Shown here: one piece after another, positions 13,158-24,329 of the stretch | How positions within the stretch are numbered: position 1 is the first letter of the stretch | Layout of the letters: each line of letters starts with the position of its first letter | Origin: Liriodendron chinense | Lineage: Eukaryota > Streptophyta > Magnoliopsida > Magnoliales > Magnoliaceae | Assembly (NCBI GenBank): GCA_003013855.2 | Contig: PVNU02001548.1 | Location: 1,426,001-1,490,000, forward strand | DNA length: 64,000 nucleotides | Direction of reading: 5' to 3' | Notes under the pieces: model-generated | Told to the model about the DNA's origin: nothing | Database searches by the model: none | Seen by the model: the letters and a program-made list of their open reading frames with translations, nothing else | Position numbers and translations under genes: made by a program

Positions 13158-13652
13158 TGTTAGGAATTGCGGAAGTGTGGGCCACCTAGATCCGACGGTC
13201 TACACGATGAGAACCTTCGCAAAGCCGAGGATATGTGGTGCGATCCAGCGATCTGCCTATTTACTACAGGAGCAAGTGGGTCTGATCACCCCTCTGATCC
13301 TACGGTGAAGATGGTCCCTGGATCAGATCTATGGCTCAGATCTGATGGATGGACCAGATAAACTCTAGAAGCCTATCCCTCTCTTTTCTCTTCGTATATA
13401 ACTTCTAGTTTTCCTTTTACTTGTCTATTTGATTACGGAAAGAATCCTCTTATAAATAGAGGGAAAAGAGATAAGGGATGAGATGAGATAAGGTTAGTTT
13501 AACCTTATCTTATCCCATCTCATCTTCTTCCGAGATTTTAAATTTCTAATTGAATTTCAAACTCTCGGAAGAAGGAGGATGCAGGAACTTCCTTATGGGC
13601 CCCACCCACAAGTGGTTGTCCACAAGTGGGCCCCACGGGTCCACAATCAACA
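13158..13652 (-). repeat. 3' LTR of copia C (495 bp)
   Basis: On the plus strand it runs from TGTTAGG to ATCAACA, so the minus strand has TGTTGAT...CCTAACA. It is followed on its right by the purine tract AGTGGGAGA (minus). A TATTTATAAG box on the minus strand lies near 13449-13458. The left 222 bp match 17482-17703. Confidence 0.9.
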
Positions 13653-13665
13653 TCTCCCACTCAAT

Positions 13666-14845
13666 CACATTGTAGGGTAGGCACATCATGAGAGTTCATC
13701 TAGCTCATCACATAATAATCAAAACTAAAGAATCACGATCAAAAGAATCAAAAGCGTGGGACCAGCTGGAACACCGTTATCTTCTCACAGGTGTTTGAGT
13801 ATTAAGAGACCACCTATCTAGCACTCAATAACCCAAGCTTTGCATTGCCTGTCCTAGTCCGCATGACCACACCGGATAGAGTTAACTCCCAATCTAGAGT
13901 ACTCGACCAACATACGCACTTATCCAACTTATCGAGTTTATTCTGAAAAACTTGGTTTTCTACAAACATCAATTTGAATTCCTTTTAAAGTAATATATAT
14001 ACATATATATTTTGAAAGAGATTATCATTTGTAAAAGTCTAAGAAAACTCGATACTGTCGGCGGATAAGTCTTCAAGTGCGTATTTATAGTTCTAGAAAC
14101 TTGGTATAGCTGTCACGGGATCTTCCCCACGCAGGTATGTAATTTGGAATTGATCAAGCCGCTTTCCTAGCATAACCGAGTCTGGCCAATCAAGGGCCTT
14201 TCGTCATCGTATACTAAAGTAGCGACACTCAATCTCATCCTCCTGTACACAAGAGGAGGGTAGCTGAGGACACAAAGAGTCACCTACGGGACTGGTTACT
14301 CGCACGTTGCAATGATTAAATCGAATCAAAGCAATCTGTAGGTAATAGGTCCAAGCACGTGGCTACAATCCACGCCGTAAAGTAGACAATACTAGGTATC
14401 TGTCGGATCTACATTACGCAAGTCATCTCACATGAGATATGACTCATCTCATAACCTCACGACTTGGCTGTGATTCAGGCCATAACATTATCCGCATTAT
14501 GAGTAATTGTGCGACTATGTTACTTGACTTTGTCAGTCTCATCTTCAATCTTATAGGACTGAAGGCGGATACAACTCTTTTGCATCCTCATCCTTTATTA
14601 TTTTCAATAAAGGATGGTTCATACCTCAGTGTATGAACATCACCCCAAGTGTACCTCTCTTGTAAATTTAGGGTTGGTCAACCCGTGCGAGTGGGTAACC
14701 GGCCTGCCGATAATAGTTGAAATCCTACTTGATCTCAAAGAAAATGCTGATGATCTACATACCTAGTCTAACAAATGCTCAATACTGAATAAAATGAAAT
14801 TTATTATTCATGAAAGATCAAAGATACATGATACAAGCATATCAA
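13666..14845 (-). other. Noncoding 3' region of copia C
   Basis: About 1.2 kb lies between the pol stop and the PPT. Frames on both strands are short and match nothing I recognise; no envelope-like frame is visible. Such a long pol-to-LTR spacer is unusual for a copia element. Confidence 0.5.
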
Positions 14846-16393
14846 TCAAGCTTTCCTCAATCCCATCTGCTTGACGTGAACCTGAAATAGATCTCTAGCT
14901 ATGGGTTTCGTCATGGGATCAGCCATCATTTCCTTGGTAGGAATGTAGCTGAGGATAACCTTCTTTTCTTTCACTTGATCACGAACGTAATGATACTTTA
15001 TCTCAATGTGCTTCGATTTCTTGTGGTGTTTGGGATCCTTTGCCAAGTCAATGGCCGAGGTGTTGTCTATCCTCAACGATATAGGCTCATGTATGCCTGG
15101 AACAACACCCAATCCTTGTAGGAATCTGCGAACCCATACACACTCTTGAACTGCAGCACAACATGCAATGTATTCGGCCTCCATAGATGAAAGTGTCGTG
15201 GATGTCTGTTTCTTGCTCGACCAAGAGATAGCTCCCCCTCCGAGCAAGAAGACATATCATGAAGTAGACTTTCCCTCGTCGGCGTCACTACCCCAGGCGG
15301 CATCTGAATATCCTTTGAGCTCGAGACTCGCGCCTTCATAACATAGCATCAAGTCCTTGGTTCCTCTGAGATAGCGGAATATACGTTTCACGGCTTGCCA
15401 ATGTGACTGTCCCGGGTTACTCTGGTAACGGCTGACTATGCCAACTGCATAGCTTATATTTGGTCTGGTGCAAAGCATAGCATACATTAAGCTGCCTACT
15501 GCGCTCGCATAAGGTACTGAGGACATTGCCTATTTCTCAGCTTCTGTCTGGGGACACGATTTCCTGTCTAACTTGGTAGCTTTATCCATAGGGCTTTCAA
15601 CAGCTTTTGAATTTTTCATCCTAAATCGCTCTAAGATCTTCTGTATGTAAGTAGCTTATGACAAGCCTAAGAATCTCCTAGAACGGTTCCTGATGATTTT
15701 AACCCCTAGAATAAAGTTGGCTTCACCAAGATCTTTCATCTCAAAGTTCGAGAAAAGCCAATCTTTAGACATCATCAACAATTGCATGTCATTACCAGCT
15801 AATAAGATATCGTCTACATATAGAGATAGTATCAGAAAAGATCTTCCAGACCGTTTCACGTATACACAATAATCTTCTTCACTCATTGTGAATCCAAAAG
15901 TGGTGATGGCTAAGTGGAACCTCATGTACCACTGCCTTGAAGATTGCTTCAACCCATAAATAGATCGTAACAACTTGCAGACTTTCTTTGGATACTTTTT
16001 GTCCACATAACCTATGGGTTGTTGCATGTAAATATCTTCATCCAAATCACCATTTAAGAAAGCAGTCTTTACATCCATTTGATATAACTCTAAGTCTAAA
16101 CTTGCGACAATTGACAAGATCATGCGGATTGAGGAAAATTTTGCAACAGGTGAAAAAGTTTCCTCATAATCAACACCTTCTTTTTGTGTAAAACCTTTTG
16201 CAACTAATCTTGCTTTGTACTTGTCCACTGTACCATCTGCCTTTCTTTTGATCTTAAGTACCCACTTGTTACCAATTGCTTTGCGATTGGAAGGCAGATC
16301 TACAAGTTCCCAGACTTTGCTTTTCTCCATGGAGGCAATCTCCTCGTCCATGGCAGTTACCCAATCAGTCGAATTTAAATCATTTGCCGCTAG
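14846..16393 (-). pseudogene. copia C reverse transcriptase and RNase H, three stops
   Basis: The best-preserved copia pol in the window. RT starts NSTDWVTAMDEEIASMEKS (about 16380) and continues through KARLVAKGFTQ, the DVKTAFLNG loop, YGLKQSSRQWY and the catalytic LYVDDILLAG box (about 15815). RNase H includes YSDAAWGSDADE, SSMEAEYIA and the C-terminal ADPMTK signature, ending at 14846. Only three in-frame stops are evident: near 15657 (expected Gln), 15528 (expected Glu) and 15257 (expected Gly). Gag, protease and integrase should precede it but are replaced by a GC-rich block, so the element was non-autonomous even before the stops. Confidence 0.92.
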
Positions 16394-16905
16394 CCGTCAA
16401 CAGTCGTTGCCACTGCTGCCGGCAACGGCGGCGGCGTGTACTGCCGCTGCTCCTGGTCGCGGCGGTGGGCTATTACCGGCGCTGCTGCGGCGGCGGCGAC
16501 TCGCGCTGCTGCGGCGGCGGCGGCGGCTCGCGCTGCTGCTGTTGCTGCAGGAGCAGCCGGCGTGCGGATTCTGCTGCAATGGCTATGGCTAAACAGAAAA
16601 GTAGAAGGAGAGAGAGAGAGATCGAGAGAGGTTTGGGCGGCCGTGGCTGCTACCTGCGGTGGCGGTGGCCATGGCTGCCGCTGCTTCTTGTGAGGCGGCG
16701 GTGGCCATGGTTGCCGCTGCTGCTTGTGCGGCGGGTGGCGGCGGTCACGGCTGCCACTCCTGCTGGTGGTGGTGGTGGCGGCGGCCATGGCTGTCACTTC
16801 TTGTGGTGGTGGCGGTTTTGATCAAGATGGTTACGACTGGTGGCGACAGCCATGGCTTCCACGGTTGCCGCTGACGGCGACGGCTATGGTTTTTGCTGCT
16901 GCTTG
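16394..16905 (-). repeat. GC-rich CGG/GCC block in copia C
   Basis: About 510 bp of very high GC content, made of GGC/CGG/GCT trinucleotide-like DNA, sits between the leader and RT. At least four degenerate units of about 35-40 bp containing GGCCATGGCTGYCGCYGC recur at 16661-16860. Long frames exist on both strands simply because stops are rare, giving Ala-, Arg- and Pro-rich peptides that I do not consider genes. It occupies the place of gag-protease-integrase. Confidence 0.6.
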
Positions 16906-17468
16906 TTTGCAACATATGAGCGACGCTTGAAGGCCCCAGCAGCAAGCTACTTTGCTGGACCCTCCCCCACAAGAAATTAATTTAATATCATGTGGTCCTA
17001 TGGGCCACGTATCATATATAAAACTGATAAGATCATACCATATGCCCAGACCATAGGCCCACCTAAATGTATGCTTTGTATATCTATGCTATTCATACAT
17101 TTTGCCAATTCAACATGAACAATGTAAATATATCAAGTATACATCGAATTGGTCCCATAGTCAGGATACCACCCGTATCTCTAGTCTTGAAAAAAATACC
17201 CATTCCTCTACATAGGTTTTGAAAAATTCCATTTATTTTAATTTTTTTTTCTTATTCTAACTTTTTTTTTTTTTAATCTCCATACCTCAGAGAAAAAAAA
17301 ATTAGAATAAATATAATAAATAAAAGGAACATATAAATGGAGATTTTAATAATGATGATCGATTGTATTTATTAAAATAAAATTAATTTTAATTTATAAT
17401 CCTAAGGTAAAGGCCACTTACCTCGATTGCGATTATTCCTTCTTTAAATCGAAGATCCGTCGTTTACT

Positions 17469-17480
17469 GCTCTGATACCA
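17469..17480 (-). other. Primer-binding site of copia C
   Basis: The minus strand reads TGGTATCAGAGC, complementary to the 3' end of initiator tRNA-Met, one base from the LTR end. Confidence 0.9.
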
Positions 17481-17481
17481 C

Positions 17482-17703
17482 TGTTAGGAATTGAGGAAGT
17501 GTGGGTCACCTAGATCCGACGGTCTACACGATGAGAACCTTCGCAAAGCCGAGGATATGTGGTGCGATCCAGCGATCCGCCTATTTGCTACAGGAGCAAG
17601 TGGGTCTGATCACCCCTCTGATCCTACGGTGAAGATGGTCCCCGGATCAGATCTATGGCTCAGATCTGATGGATGGACCAAATAAACTCTAGAAGCCTAT
17701 CCC
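17482..17703 (-). repeat. 5' LTR of copia C, truncated (222 bp)
   Basis: It matches 13158-13379 with six substitutions and then stops abruptly against LINE 5 sequence at 17704. The U3 part with the promoter is missing. Confidence 0.9.
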
Positions 17704-17928
17704 AAGGGCGTCGAGTGTCTCATGGCGTTGGCGAGCTCCCCCACATCCTCAAAGAGCTCCTTTTCCTAGACAATGTAGGCTTAGGCAATCTTAGAAGGGG
17801 TTAAGTTTTGTTTAGGGGGTTTTACGATAGGCGGGGACTGCTTCCTTTTTGCCGTGGGGCCCACCCGAAGCTGTGTATAGTTGTTTTCATTGAATGGAAG
17901 TTCACTTCTTCTATAAAAAAAAAATCCA
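17704..17928 (+). pseudogene. LINE 5, RNase H end and 3'UTR
   Basis: It resumes the LINE cut at 13157. The tail of the RNase H ORF reads ELPHILKELLFLDNVGLG and ends at about 17805. The 3'UTR has the shared motif ACGATAGGCGGGG and GGGGCCCACCCGAA (17824-17869), and the copy ends in a short A tract at 17919-17928. This is the normal 3' end of the lineage. Confidence 0.85.
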
Positions 17929-19034
17929 CTCCAAGCTAGTCACTGATAAAGGAAGCTACTCTCTGAGGCCAAGCAATGCTAGAGAAAGACCACAACTTCA
18001 ATGCCCTGAAGAAGCACCTGATTGAGAACACTCAGCAACATAAAAGGACCCTCTGATAGAACATCCCTTGCATAAGTACACATTCCAAAGGAAAGGTTAC
18101 CAATAGGACAACCATCCAAAGCCACACAAATATCTCGCACAATCAGACAATAGAAACGGTTTTTATAAACAAATTAGCAAATTAGTCCTTAGTGGAGAGG
18201 TTTAGGGTAAAGATGATGTTGGTACACAATTTTTTTTAATATAGTGACAATCAACCTTAATATGCTTTGCCCATTCATCGAATACTGGATTCTAAGTAAT
18301 ATGAATTGTGGCTTGACTATCACAACAAAGGGGAACATGGAGAAGTCTTAGGAAGGCCAACCTCCTAAAGGAGAGCTGCAACCGAATAACTTCCCTTGTC
18401 ACATACCTTATGGATCTATACTCAGCTTCAACAACCCATTGATCTATACTCAACTTTAATACAAAATCAAGCCGCAATAGACTGCTTCTAAATCTTTTAA
18501 CTAACCAAATTAGCACCAACAAAAATACAGAACTTAGTGGTAGATCAACGGTCATGAAACAAACTAGACTAGTTAACATCATGGCAAGCACTAACATGAA
18601 GATGTCCATGTCAGAATATAGAACCCCCTGCCCCGGAGCAACTTTGAGATATCATAGAATATGAAAGAAATCATCAAGGTGATATTGGTCTGGTGCCTTC
18701 ATAAATTGACAAGCTACACTAATGACATAAGTTATATTGTGCCAAGTGATTAAGAAAGAAATTAGCTTGCCTACAAAACATCGATATAGGCCATGATCAC
18801 CATGATAAGAGTATTAACTAGGCGTGAGCCAAGCATCCCTATGGATTGAAGAAGATAAAGGGTATATTTTGTTAAGATACAAAGACACCCTTTTAAAACA
18901 TGCAACCTTAATGCCAAGAAAGTACCACAGAAGACTAAAATGTTTGATCTCAAAATTGCTATCAACGAAGTCCTTTATCTAGACAGTTGAAACATCATCT
19001 TTTTTTCATAATAACAATGTCATCAATGTAGATT
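17929..19034 (-). pseudogene. Ty1/copia element D, RT end and RNase H
   Basis: Minus strand. The RT palm is seen as IYIDDIVI at about 19025, interrupted there by LINE 2. After it come fragments of the RT-RNase H connection (LWYFLGI, about 18930). RNase H carries AEYRSI, VTREVI and the HIKVDCHY tail near 18260, ending in QFANLFIK (about 18190). The 17929-18150 part is a noncoding 3' region. Multiple stops and frameshifts show an old copy. Confidence 0.75.
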
Positions 19035-19381
19035 TTTTTTTTTTTTTTTTAAGCAACAAAATTTTATTCAAATGAGAGTATAGACTACTTACATTTCGAA
19101 AAGACCTAGGACCCAAAAAACCTGGGACTATCTATCATATAAACCCAAAGAAAAACCCACAACGCTAGGCATTAGGAGGCTCATCCTTTTCCTAGCTTGA
19201 GATAACCCAGCCCTACTCTATCAAGGAACAACAAACCTCTTAACTCTAAAGGTAGCTCTGAGCATGCCGAGTAGACTTGCTTCCCTTGATGGCCGCTCCC
19301 CATTTTTGCGAGGCTATCAGCTACAACATTGGCTTCCCTAGGGACTCTTTTTTTTTTTCCTTGTGCAACAAGCAAACAAGC
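19035..19381 (-). other. Transduced 3' end of a second LINE
   Basis: Downstream of LINE 2's own A tract come 23 bp, an 11-A tract, the RNase H C-terminus of another LINE (VPREANVVADSLAKMG, LPLELRGLLFLDRVGLG) and its 3'UTR with TATATGATAG (about 19141-19132), ending in the terminal A tract. Its protein differs clearly from the LINE 2 C-terminus (LPKHIRGLLTLDNIGIG). Confidence 0.75.
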
Positions 19382-22016
19382 TTTTTTTTTTTTTTTTACA
19401 AAGACCTCTTTACTTTCCTTTTCTGATTGCCCCAATCCCAATGTTATCTAACGTCAGGAGACCCCTAATGTGCTTTGGGAGCTCAGCTCTGGAGTGGAAA
19501 CTAGAGTCCCGAATTAAACTACTACCCAATTTGGCGAGCGCATCCGCCACCGCATTTCCTTCCCTCAAAATGTGAACAATTTTCAGGTTCACCTGCTGCC
19601 TCATTCGCTTGAATTCGCCCATCCTATACCAGATATTCCATGGCCCCTCGCTACCGACCTCCGAAGCAGCCTCCGCAACAATCTTGGAATCAATTTCTGC
19701 AATAATATTAGAGTAACCTTGATCCAAGCACATCTTCATACCATCTAAAAGGGCCTGAGCTTCTGCTATTGTGTTAGAAACGTGACCGTAATATCTATGG
19801 AAGGCGAAGAGGACTTTACCTTGATGATTTCTGCAAACTCCGCCTCCACCGCCTTCTCCCGGGTTGCCTCTGGAGGAGCCGTCAGTGTTCAATTTGACCA
19901 GTTAGCTCTTGGTTTGGACCACTTGACGATCCGAATTGAGTCATCTGGGGAAGAAGAGGAGCAAGAGACCCCGAGAGATTGGAGGGCTAGGGATTCTGAC
20001 AGGGACAATCTACCCCTATCTGGGATAAGATTCGTAATTTTTTATAGCCAAATTTTAACCTTGTAAACCACTGCTTCTGATTTAATGCTTCTTTCATCAA
20101 ATTTGTTGGCATTCCGACCTTGCCAGATTTCCCAAAGAATGAAGGCAGGTGTTAGGCCTCTCAAAGTTCGAAGTTTCGAGGAGTATGACGCTCTCTTCAC
20201 CCATAATCTGTATCTGTGAAGGATGGAGTGACTCTGAGCCCATTGCATGTCAAAAATCTTAGAAAAGAAGCTCCATACCTCTGTCACCAAAATACTACTG
20301 CAGAAAACATGATCAAGAGTCTCCACACCATGACTCCCCTGCAACCGCTGCATCCCACTGGCTATAGGAGCTAGACCTTGGACATGAACATTGTGCACAG
20401 GAGTGTTTAGAGCCCTGATTTCATTGGAGCTTATGTTGTCTGGATGCTGCAACTCCTGCTCTACTCTGTTGGAAGAAACAGTTCCATGGTAAGAAGCAGT
20501 AGCAGCAGGATTTGGGTGCTGGTTCTGGTCATGATCGGATACAAGAGGGCCTAATCTGGTGAAGGAACCAATAGATGCTCGAATTGGCAGTTGTATCTAC
20601 TCCCGCTCAGAACTTGACGCCCCCGATCTAGAGTAAGGAGTAGCAGCAGCGGGGAGGTGTAGCTGGCCGTCAATTTGTTCAGAGGAGGGATGATCTGCGA
20701 TCTGACAACAACTGCATTTGGAAGCCAATTGAATCCCCACCCGTTGGACTTTAGCATCAACTGGAATCGCCCTATGCAGAAGTTTCCAAACAAAAATAGC
20801 TATTTTGGGGGGAACGAATTTGTTCCAGACCCATCCAACCCACTCCATTTTAGTGTGCTGAGATCTAATCGATTCCCAAGAAGATTTCACAGTGAAATTC
20901 CCCTTAGTTGAGGGCTTCCAAATCAATTTATCCTCCCTGTCAGAGATCCTGATATTACTGGCTTTAATAGAGTTCAGAATATCCGGGGTTATCAGCCTTT
21001 CAACCTCTTGAAAATCCCAATTCTCATTCTTCCAGAAATCCTTCACTTTAGCTTCCTGCATATTATAAGGAATAGGGGTGGATGTAATCGCGCTTAGCAG
21101 CCCTCCACCAGTCCAATTGCATCTCCAGAAGCTCAAATCGCCCCTACCAACTAGCCATCTCGATCTGTGGATGGAGAGTAAAAGTTTTTTCCCCAAGTCC
21201 TTCCACTGACTAGAGCACGCCAATGAAACTGCACCCTTGGTTTGAATAAATCTGTTAAGATACTTGGCTGTAAAGAATCGGGCTCACATCGACTTACACT
21301 GAAGAAGATTCCACCCCATTTTCAGCCTAAAAGCATTCATAGTATCCCCCATTCTCCTTACTCCCAGCCCCCCTTCATCCGTAGGACAGCAAATCTTGGC
21401 CCATGAAGCCCAATGATGGCGCTTTCCCCCTTCTGAGTTTCCCCAGAAAAAATCTGCAAACATAGACTCCATTTTCCTTATTATGGCTTTGGGAAGATCA
21501 AAAACCGCCATGACATGCATCAGAAAACTAGATAACACATGTTTAATGAGCACCAGCTTGGCCCCTTGATTTAAAAGCCTTGCCTTCCATCCCGCTACTT
21601 TGTTGGAGATCTTCAGCAGAATGTTGTTGAAATGGACGGCCCTGAGTCTCCCTTTATGAAGCGGGATCCCTAGATAAGTTATGGGGAGCTGAGCTTGCGA
21701 AAAGCCTGTCAAAAGAGCTATCTTGTTTCTTCTAGCTATCGGCGTGCGCTTTGGGAATATGGCACAACTTTTGTCTGCATTAATTTTTTGACTTGACGAT
21801 TGCTCATATCTACGGAGAAAATTCATCACCACTTTAACAGTAGAGACCCTGCCATTCAAGAACAAGATGGTATCATCAGCGAAAAGCAGATGGGAAACTA
21901 GGGGGCAGGACCTGGGTAGATGAAATGGCATACATTCGCCAGACTCAAAAAGCCTCTTCATCCCCCTACTCAAAACTTCAGCTGCTAATATAAAGATAGC
22001 CTCTTCATGTCATCAA
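19382..22016 (-). pseudogene. LINE 2 RT thumb, zinc linker and RNase H, nearly open
   Basis: RT retains LLFADDTILF (about 21880) with both Asp. Thumb motifs LPITYLGIPLHKGRL and DEGGLGVRRMG follow. The zinc-binding linker (CSCCQ, about 20710) is separated from ETLDHVF (about 20320) by roughly 130 low-complexity residues not present in LINE 5. RNase H (19892-19410) has all four expected residues: NTDGSSRGNPG, TIAEAQAL, AEIDSKIV and EGNAVADALA. Few stops are evident: TGA near 21280 where Trp is expected, and TAG near 20597. This is the best-preserved LINE of the window; it lacks the endonuclease and RT N-terminus. Confidence 0.9.
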
Positions 22017-22034
22017 TGTAGATTGCTAGTATAA

Positions 22035-22452
22035 TAACCAAAGAATTAGACCACTTGACAAAGACAAAGTGATCAAAGGAGCACCACAAAAACTCACGTG
22101 CTGAATTATAGAACAAAGGCGCTTAAACTATGCATGCTCATGGAGATTGTTTCTAGCCATCCAATACGTTTTTCTACTAGTATACTCTGCCCATAGCTTC
22201 TAAATGTTGAAACCTAGCATAGATACCGATATATATTTCTTTTTCCATCTCGCGTTGTAAAAATGCATTCTTGACATTCAACTGATAAAGAAGCCAGTGT
22301 CTATGAGAGGCAAATGGTATTTAGCTTAGCCACTAGTTAGAAGGTGTCCCAATAATCAATCCAAGCTTTTAAGTAAAATCTTTGGCAACCTGCAGGCATG
22401 CTTTGTGATGAGTAATGGAACATCAGGATTATAATTCCAAGTGTATACTCAC
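22035..22452 (-). pseudogene. copia D, RT N-terminal half
   Basis: The right-hand continuation of copia D beyond LINE 2. The minus strand decodes, with frameshifts, to YNPDxSITHHKACL, VAKDFT, DYWDTFS and YQLNVKNAFLQ, the order expected in copia RT. It is cut near 22452 by LINE 3; a further piece (VGYHAI) appears at 26537-26563 and the RT start at 28665-28770. Confidence 0.7.
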
Positions 22453-22479
22453 ATGCTTTGTGACCGTTGACAGCAATGT

Positions 22480-24290
22480 CTCTATTATGCAATTAATTGG
22501 GGCTTCCAGAGCTTCCAGATTCGTTGCTTCAGCTATAGACTTCTCTAGAATCACACCCTCAAAATTTCTCTTGCTCTTCAAATCCAAAGCAGAACTTCTT
22601 GATTTTCTGGCAGACAAGTGCCTTCAAAAATCGATGGGTCTTGCATCGGTTGAAGCATGGACCCCAGATGCGGTTTTTGGAGGAGAAGGGGTGTGGATCA
22701 GACTCTTTGGTATCCCGGCACATGCTTGGTTAGAAGCGGCCATCCTAGACCTTGCAAACTACTTCGGGAAGGTGCTACAAGTTGATACAATCTCGAGGTA
22801 TGGTATTTTCCAAGTATTTGCTAGGGTTAAGGTGATCTTAAATCCAGGAGTAGATGCAAAAAAGGTGCTGAAGCTAGTAGCAGGTGGTAGGGCTTACCCG
22901 ATTTTGGCAAAAATTGAGCAGATTTCAATTGAAGGCAGGGTAATCCAGGAAAGTCAGTGGAAATGGAATGCTCTGGAGGATGCAGCAGGTGTTAATGGGG
23001 GAAAAACAGTTAATGGTAGGAGTAATGGGGGGAGGCCAAGCTCTGGCTCGCCAATTGTTTGTGGTATTGCCCCAACAAAGGTTCAAACTGGATTTCATGA
23101 AGGAACGATCCAGATTGCCCGCCATCCAGTTGTTTGGCAAAATATATGACCCAGTAGAGGAGGAACTCGTCAGCCAGGGGATACGTTATAATGATGATAC
23201 TAGAGCATGGGTTGAGCGCAATTTTTCGGCAACATGTGGGATGTTACCTCCAGTCAGCCATAATGTTGAAGAATCAAATCAGCTTGAACAAGTCATGATA
23301 CAACCCCCCAATGGGGCCATACCAACAGAACAAGGGAATCAGGGAGGCTTACACAGGGAAGAGGTCACAGTCCAGAACAACATTAGCATGTTAGTTGCTC
23401 CAGCAAGATGTGAGCCAAAGCAAACACAGGGAGCAATCCAAAGAAGCACGCAATCTCAAGAGACTATAACTGACCGATGTGCCATGAATCACCAGGCAGA
23501 GCAACCTCAATATCAGGAAACAAACATCAGCAAGATTCCAATGATGGCCCAAGAATTATATCAGGAAGTAGATAGGGTATAGCAGGGAAATGCAAACTGT
23601 TGCATCACGGTTCAACAGGGAGAGCAAGCTCAAAATCATGAAACGAACACAAGCAGGAATTTGGGGATGGTCCAAGATAGAGCTCCAGCGGTAGACAAGA
23701 TACAGCAGGGAAATGCAAACAGTGGCACCACAACTCAGCAGGCAGAGAATGAGCAGCAAAAGGGTACTCAAGAACAGAATGCTCTGTTAAAGGGACACGG
23801 TAGGGACTCCTATGCCCCTAACTCTGGAAAGAGGCTAGGAAGAAAAAGAAACCAGACTCGTTCAGAGGGGAGTAGTCCATTGCGGATTGGTGAATCGTGG
23901 AGAATAGAGGAAGAGGAGGCTCAAGACGGGTGCCATGATCAGTCTTATGTGGAACAAACTCAAATAGAGTTATGGCCAGTTGACATTAGAAGCCCAGCCA
24001 TGGAACAGCCCCAAAAGGAAGGTATCAAAGTAGCAGTTGATCTTTCACCTTTCTTTCATAGAAGTGTTTATAACGATGATGGGAACTTTATAAAGTCTGC
24101 TATGGAGACTATTCATCACTCTAAAGCACAGCACTTGGGTAGCAATGATGGGGAGATTGGATGTCAATCTGAGCAGGAGGAGATGGATCAAGAAAGGATG
24201 GTTATGAGACCCAATTCCAATACCAGGGAACAGGGAGAAGCAAAATGTTATGACCTAGGATTTGCCAAAAATGGAGAAGACCTAGGATGA
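22480..24290 (+). pseudogene. LINE 3 ORF1 (DUF4283 domain) and linker
   Basis: The open frame 22415-23149 encodes the plant L1 ORF1 nucleic-acid-binding domain: ITPSKFLLLFKSKAELLDFL, VWIRLFGIPAHAWL, then YFGKVLQVD and ARVKVILNP. ORF1 proteins of this group bind element RNA. A shift near 23150 moves the reading to 23140-23582, a Gln/Glu-rich linker, and then to 23661-24290, which contains VDLSPFF as in LINE 1. No zinc knuckle is obvious. The true 5' end of the element is not resolved. Confidence 0.7.
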
Positions 24291-24329
24291 CCAAGGAACA
24301 GGGAGAAGCAAAATGGTTCTGGCTAAAGG

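Larger units (their letters stand above)
13158..17703 (-). mobile_element. Ty1/copia element C with both LTRs, gag-integrase missing
   Basis: On the minus strand: truncated 5' LTR (17703-17482), PBS TGGTATCAGAGC (17480-17469), leader, a GC-rich block, RT-RNase H, a 1.2-kb noncoding 3' region, PPT at about 13653-13665 and a complete 3' LTR (13652-13158). The shared 222 bp of the two LTRs differ at 6 positions, mostly transitions, so this is among the younger insertions here. It sits inside LINE 5. No matching target duplication is seen because the outer 270 bp of the 5' LTR is missing. Confidence 0.9.
19035..22016 (-). mobile_element. LINE 2 with apparent 3' transduction, 18-bp target duplication
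   Basis: The unit is flanked by perfect copies of ATGTCATCAATGTAGATT at 19017-19034 and 22017-22034, within copia D RT. It is 5'-truncated in RT (first codons ..AIFILAAEVLSRG). On the minus strand it runs RT, zinc linker, RNase H, an A tract (19397-19382), then 347 bp from the 3' end of a different LINE, then a terminal A tract (19050-19035). Only the outer boundary has a target duplication, so the whole was inserted as one piece. Confidence 0.88.

Noticed and set aside
16276..16972. Several long overlapping open frames on both strands rich in Ala, Arg, Cys, Pro and Gly
   Set aside because: They come from the GC-rich trinucleotide block of copia C, where stop codons are rare; no known domain or consistent frame.
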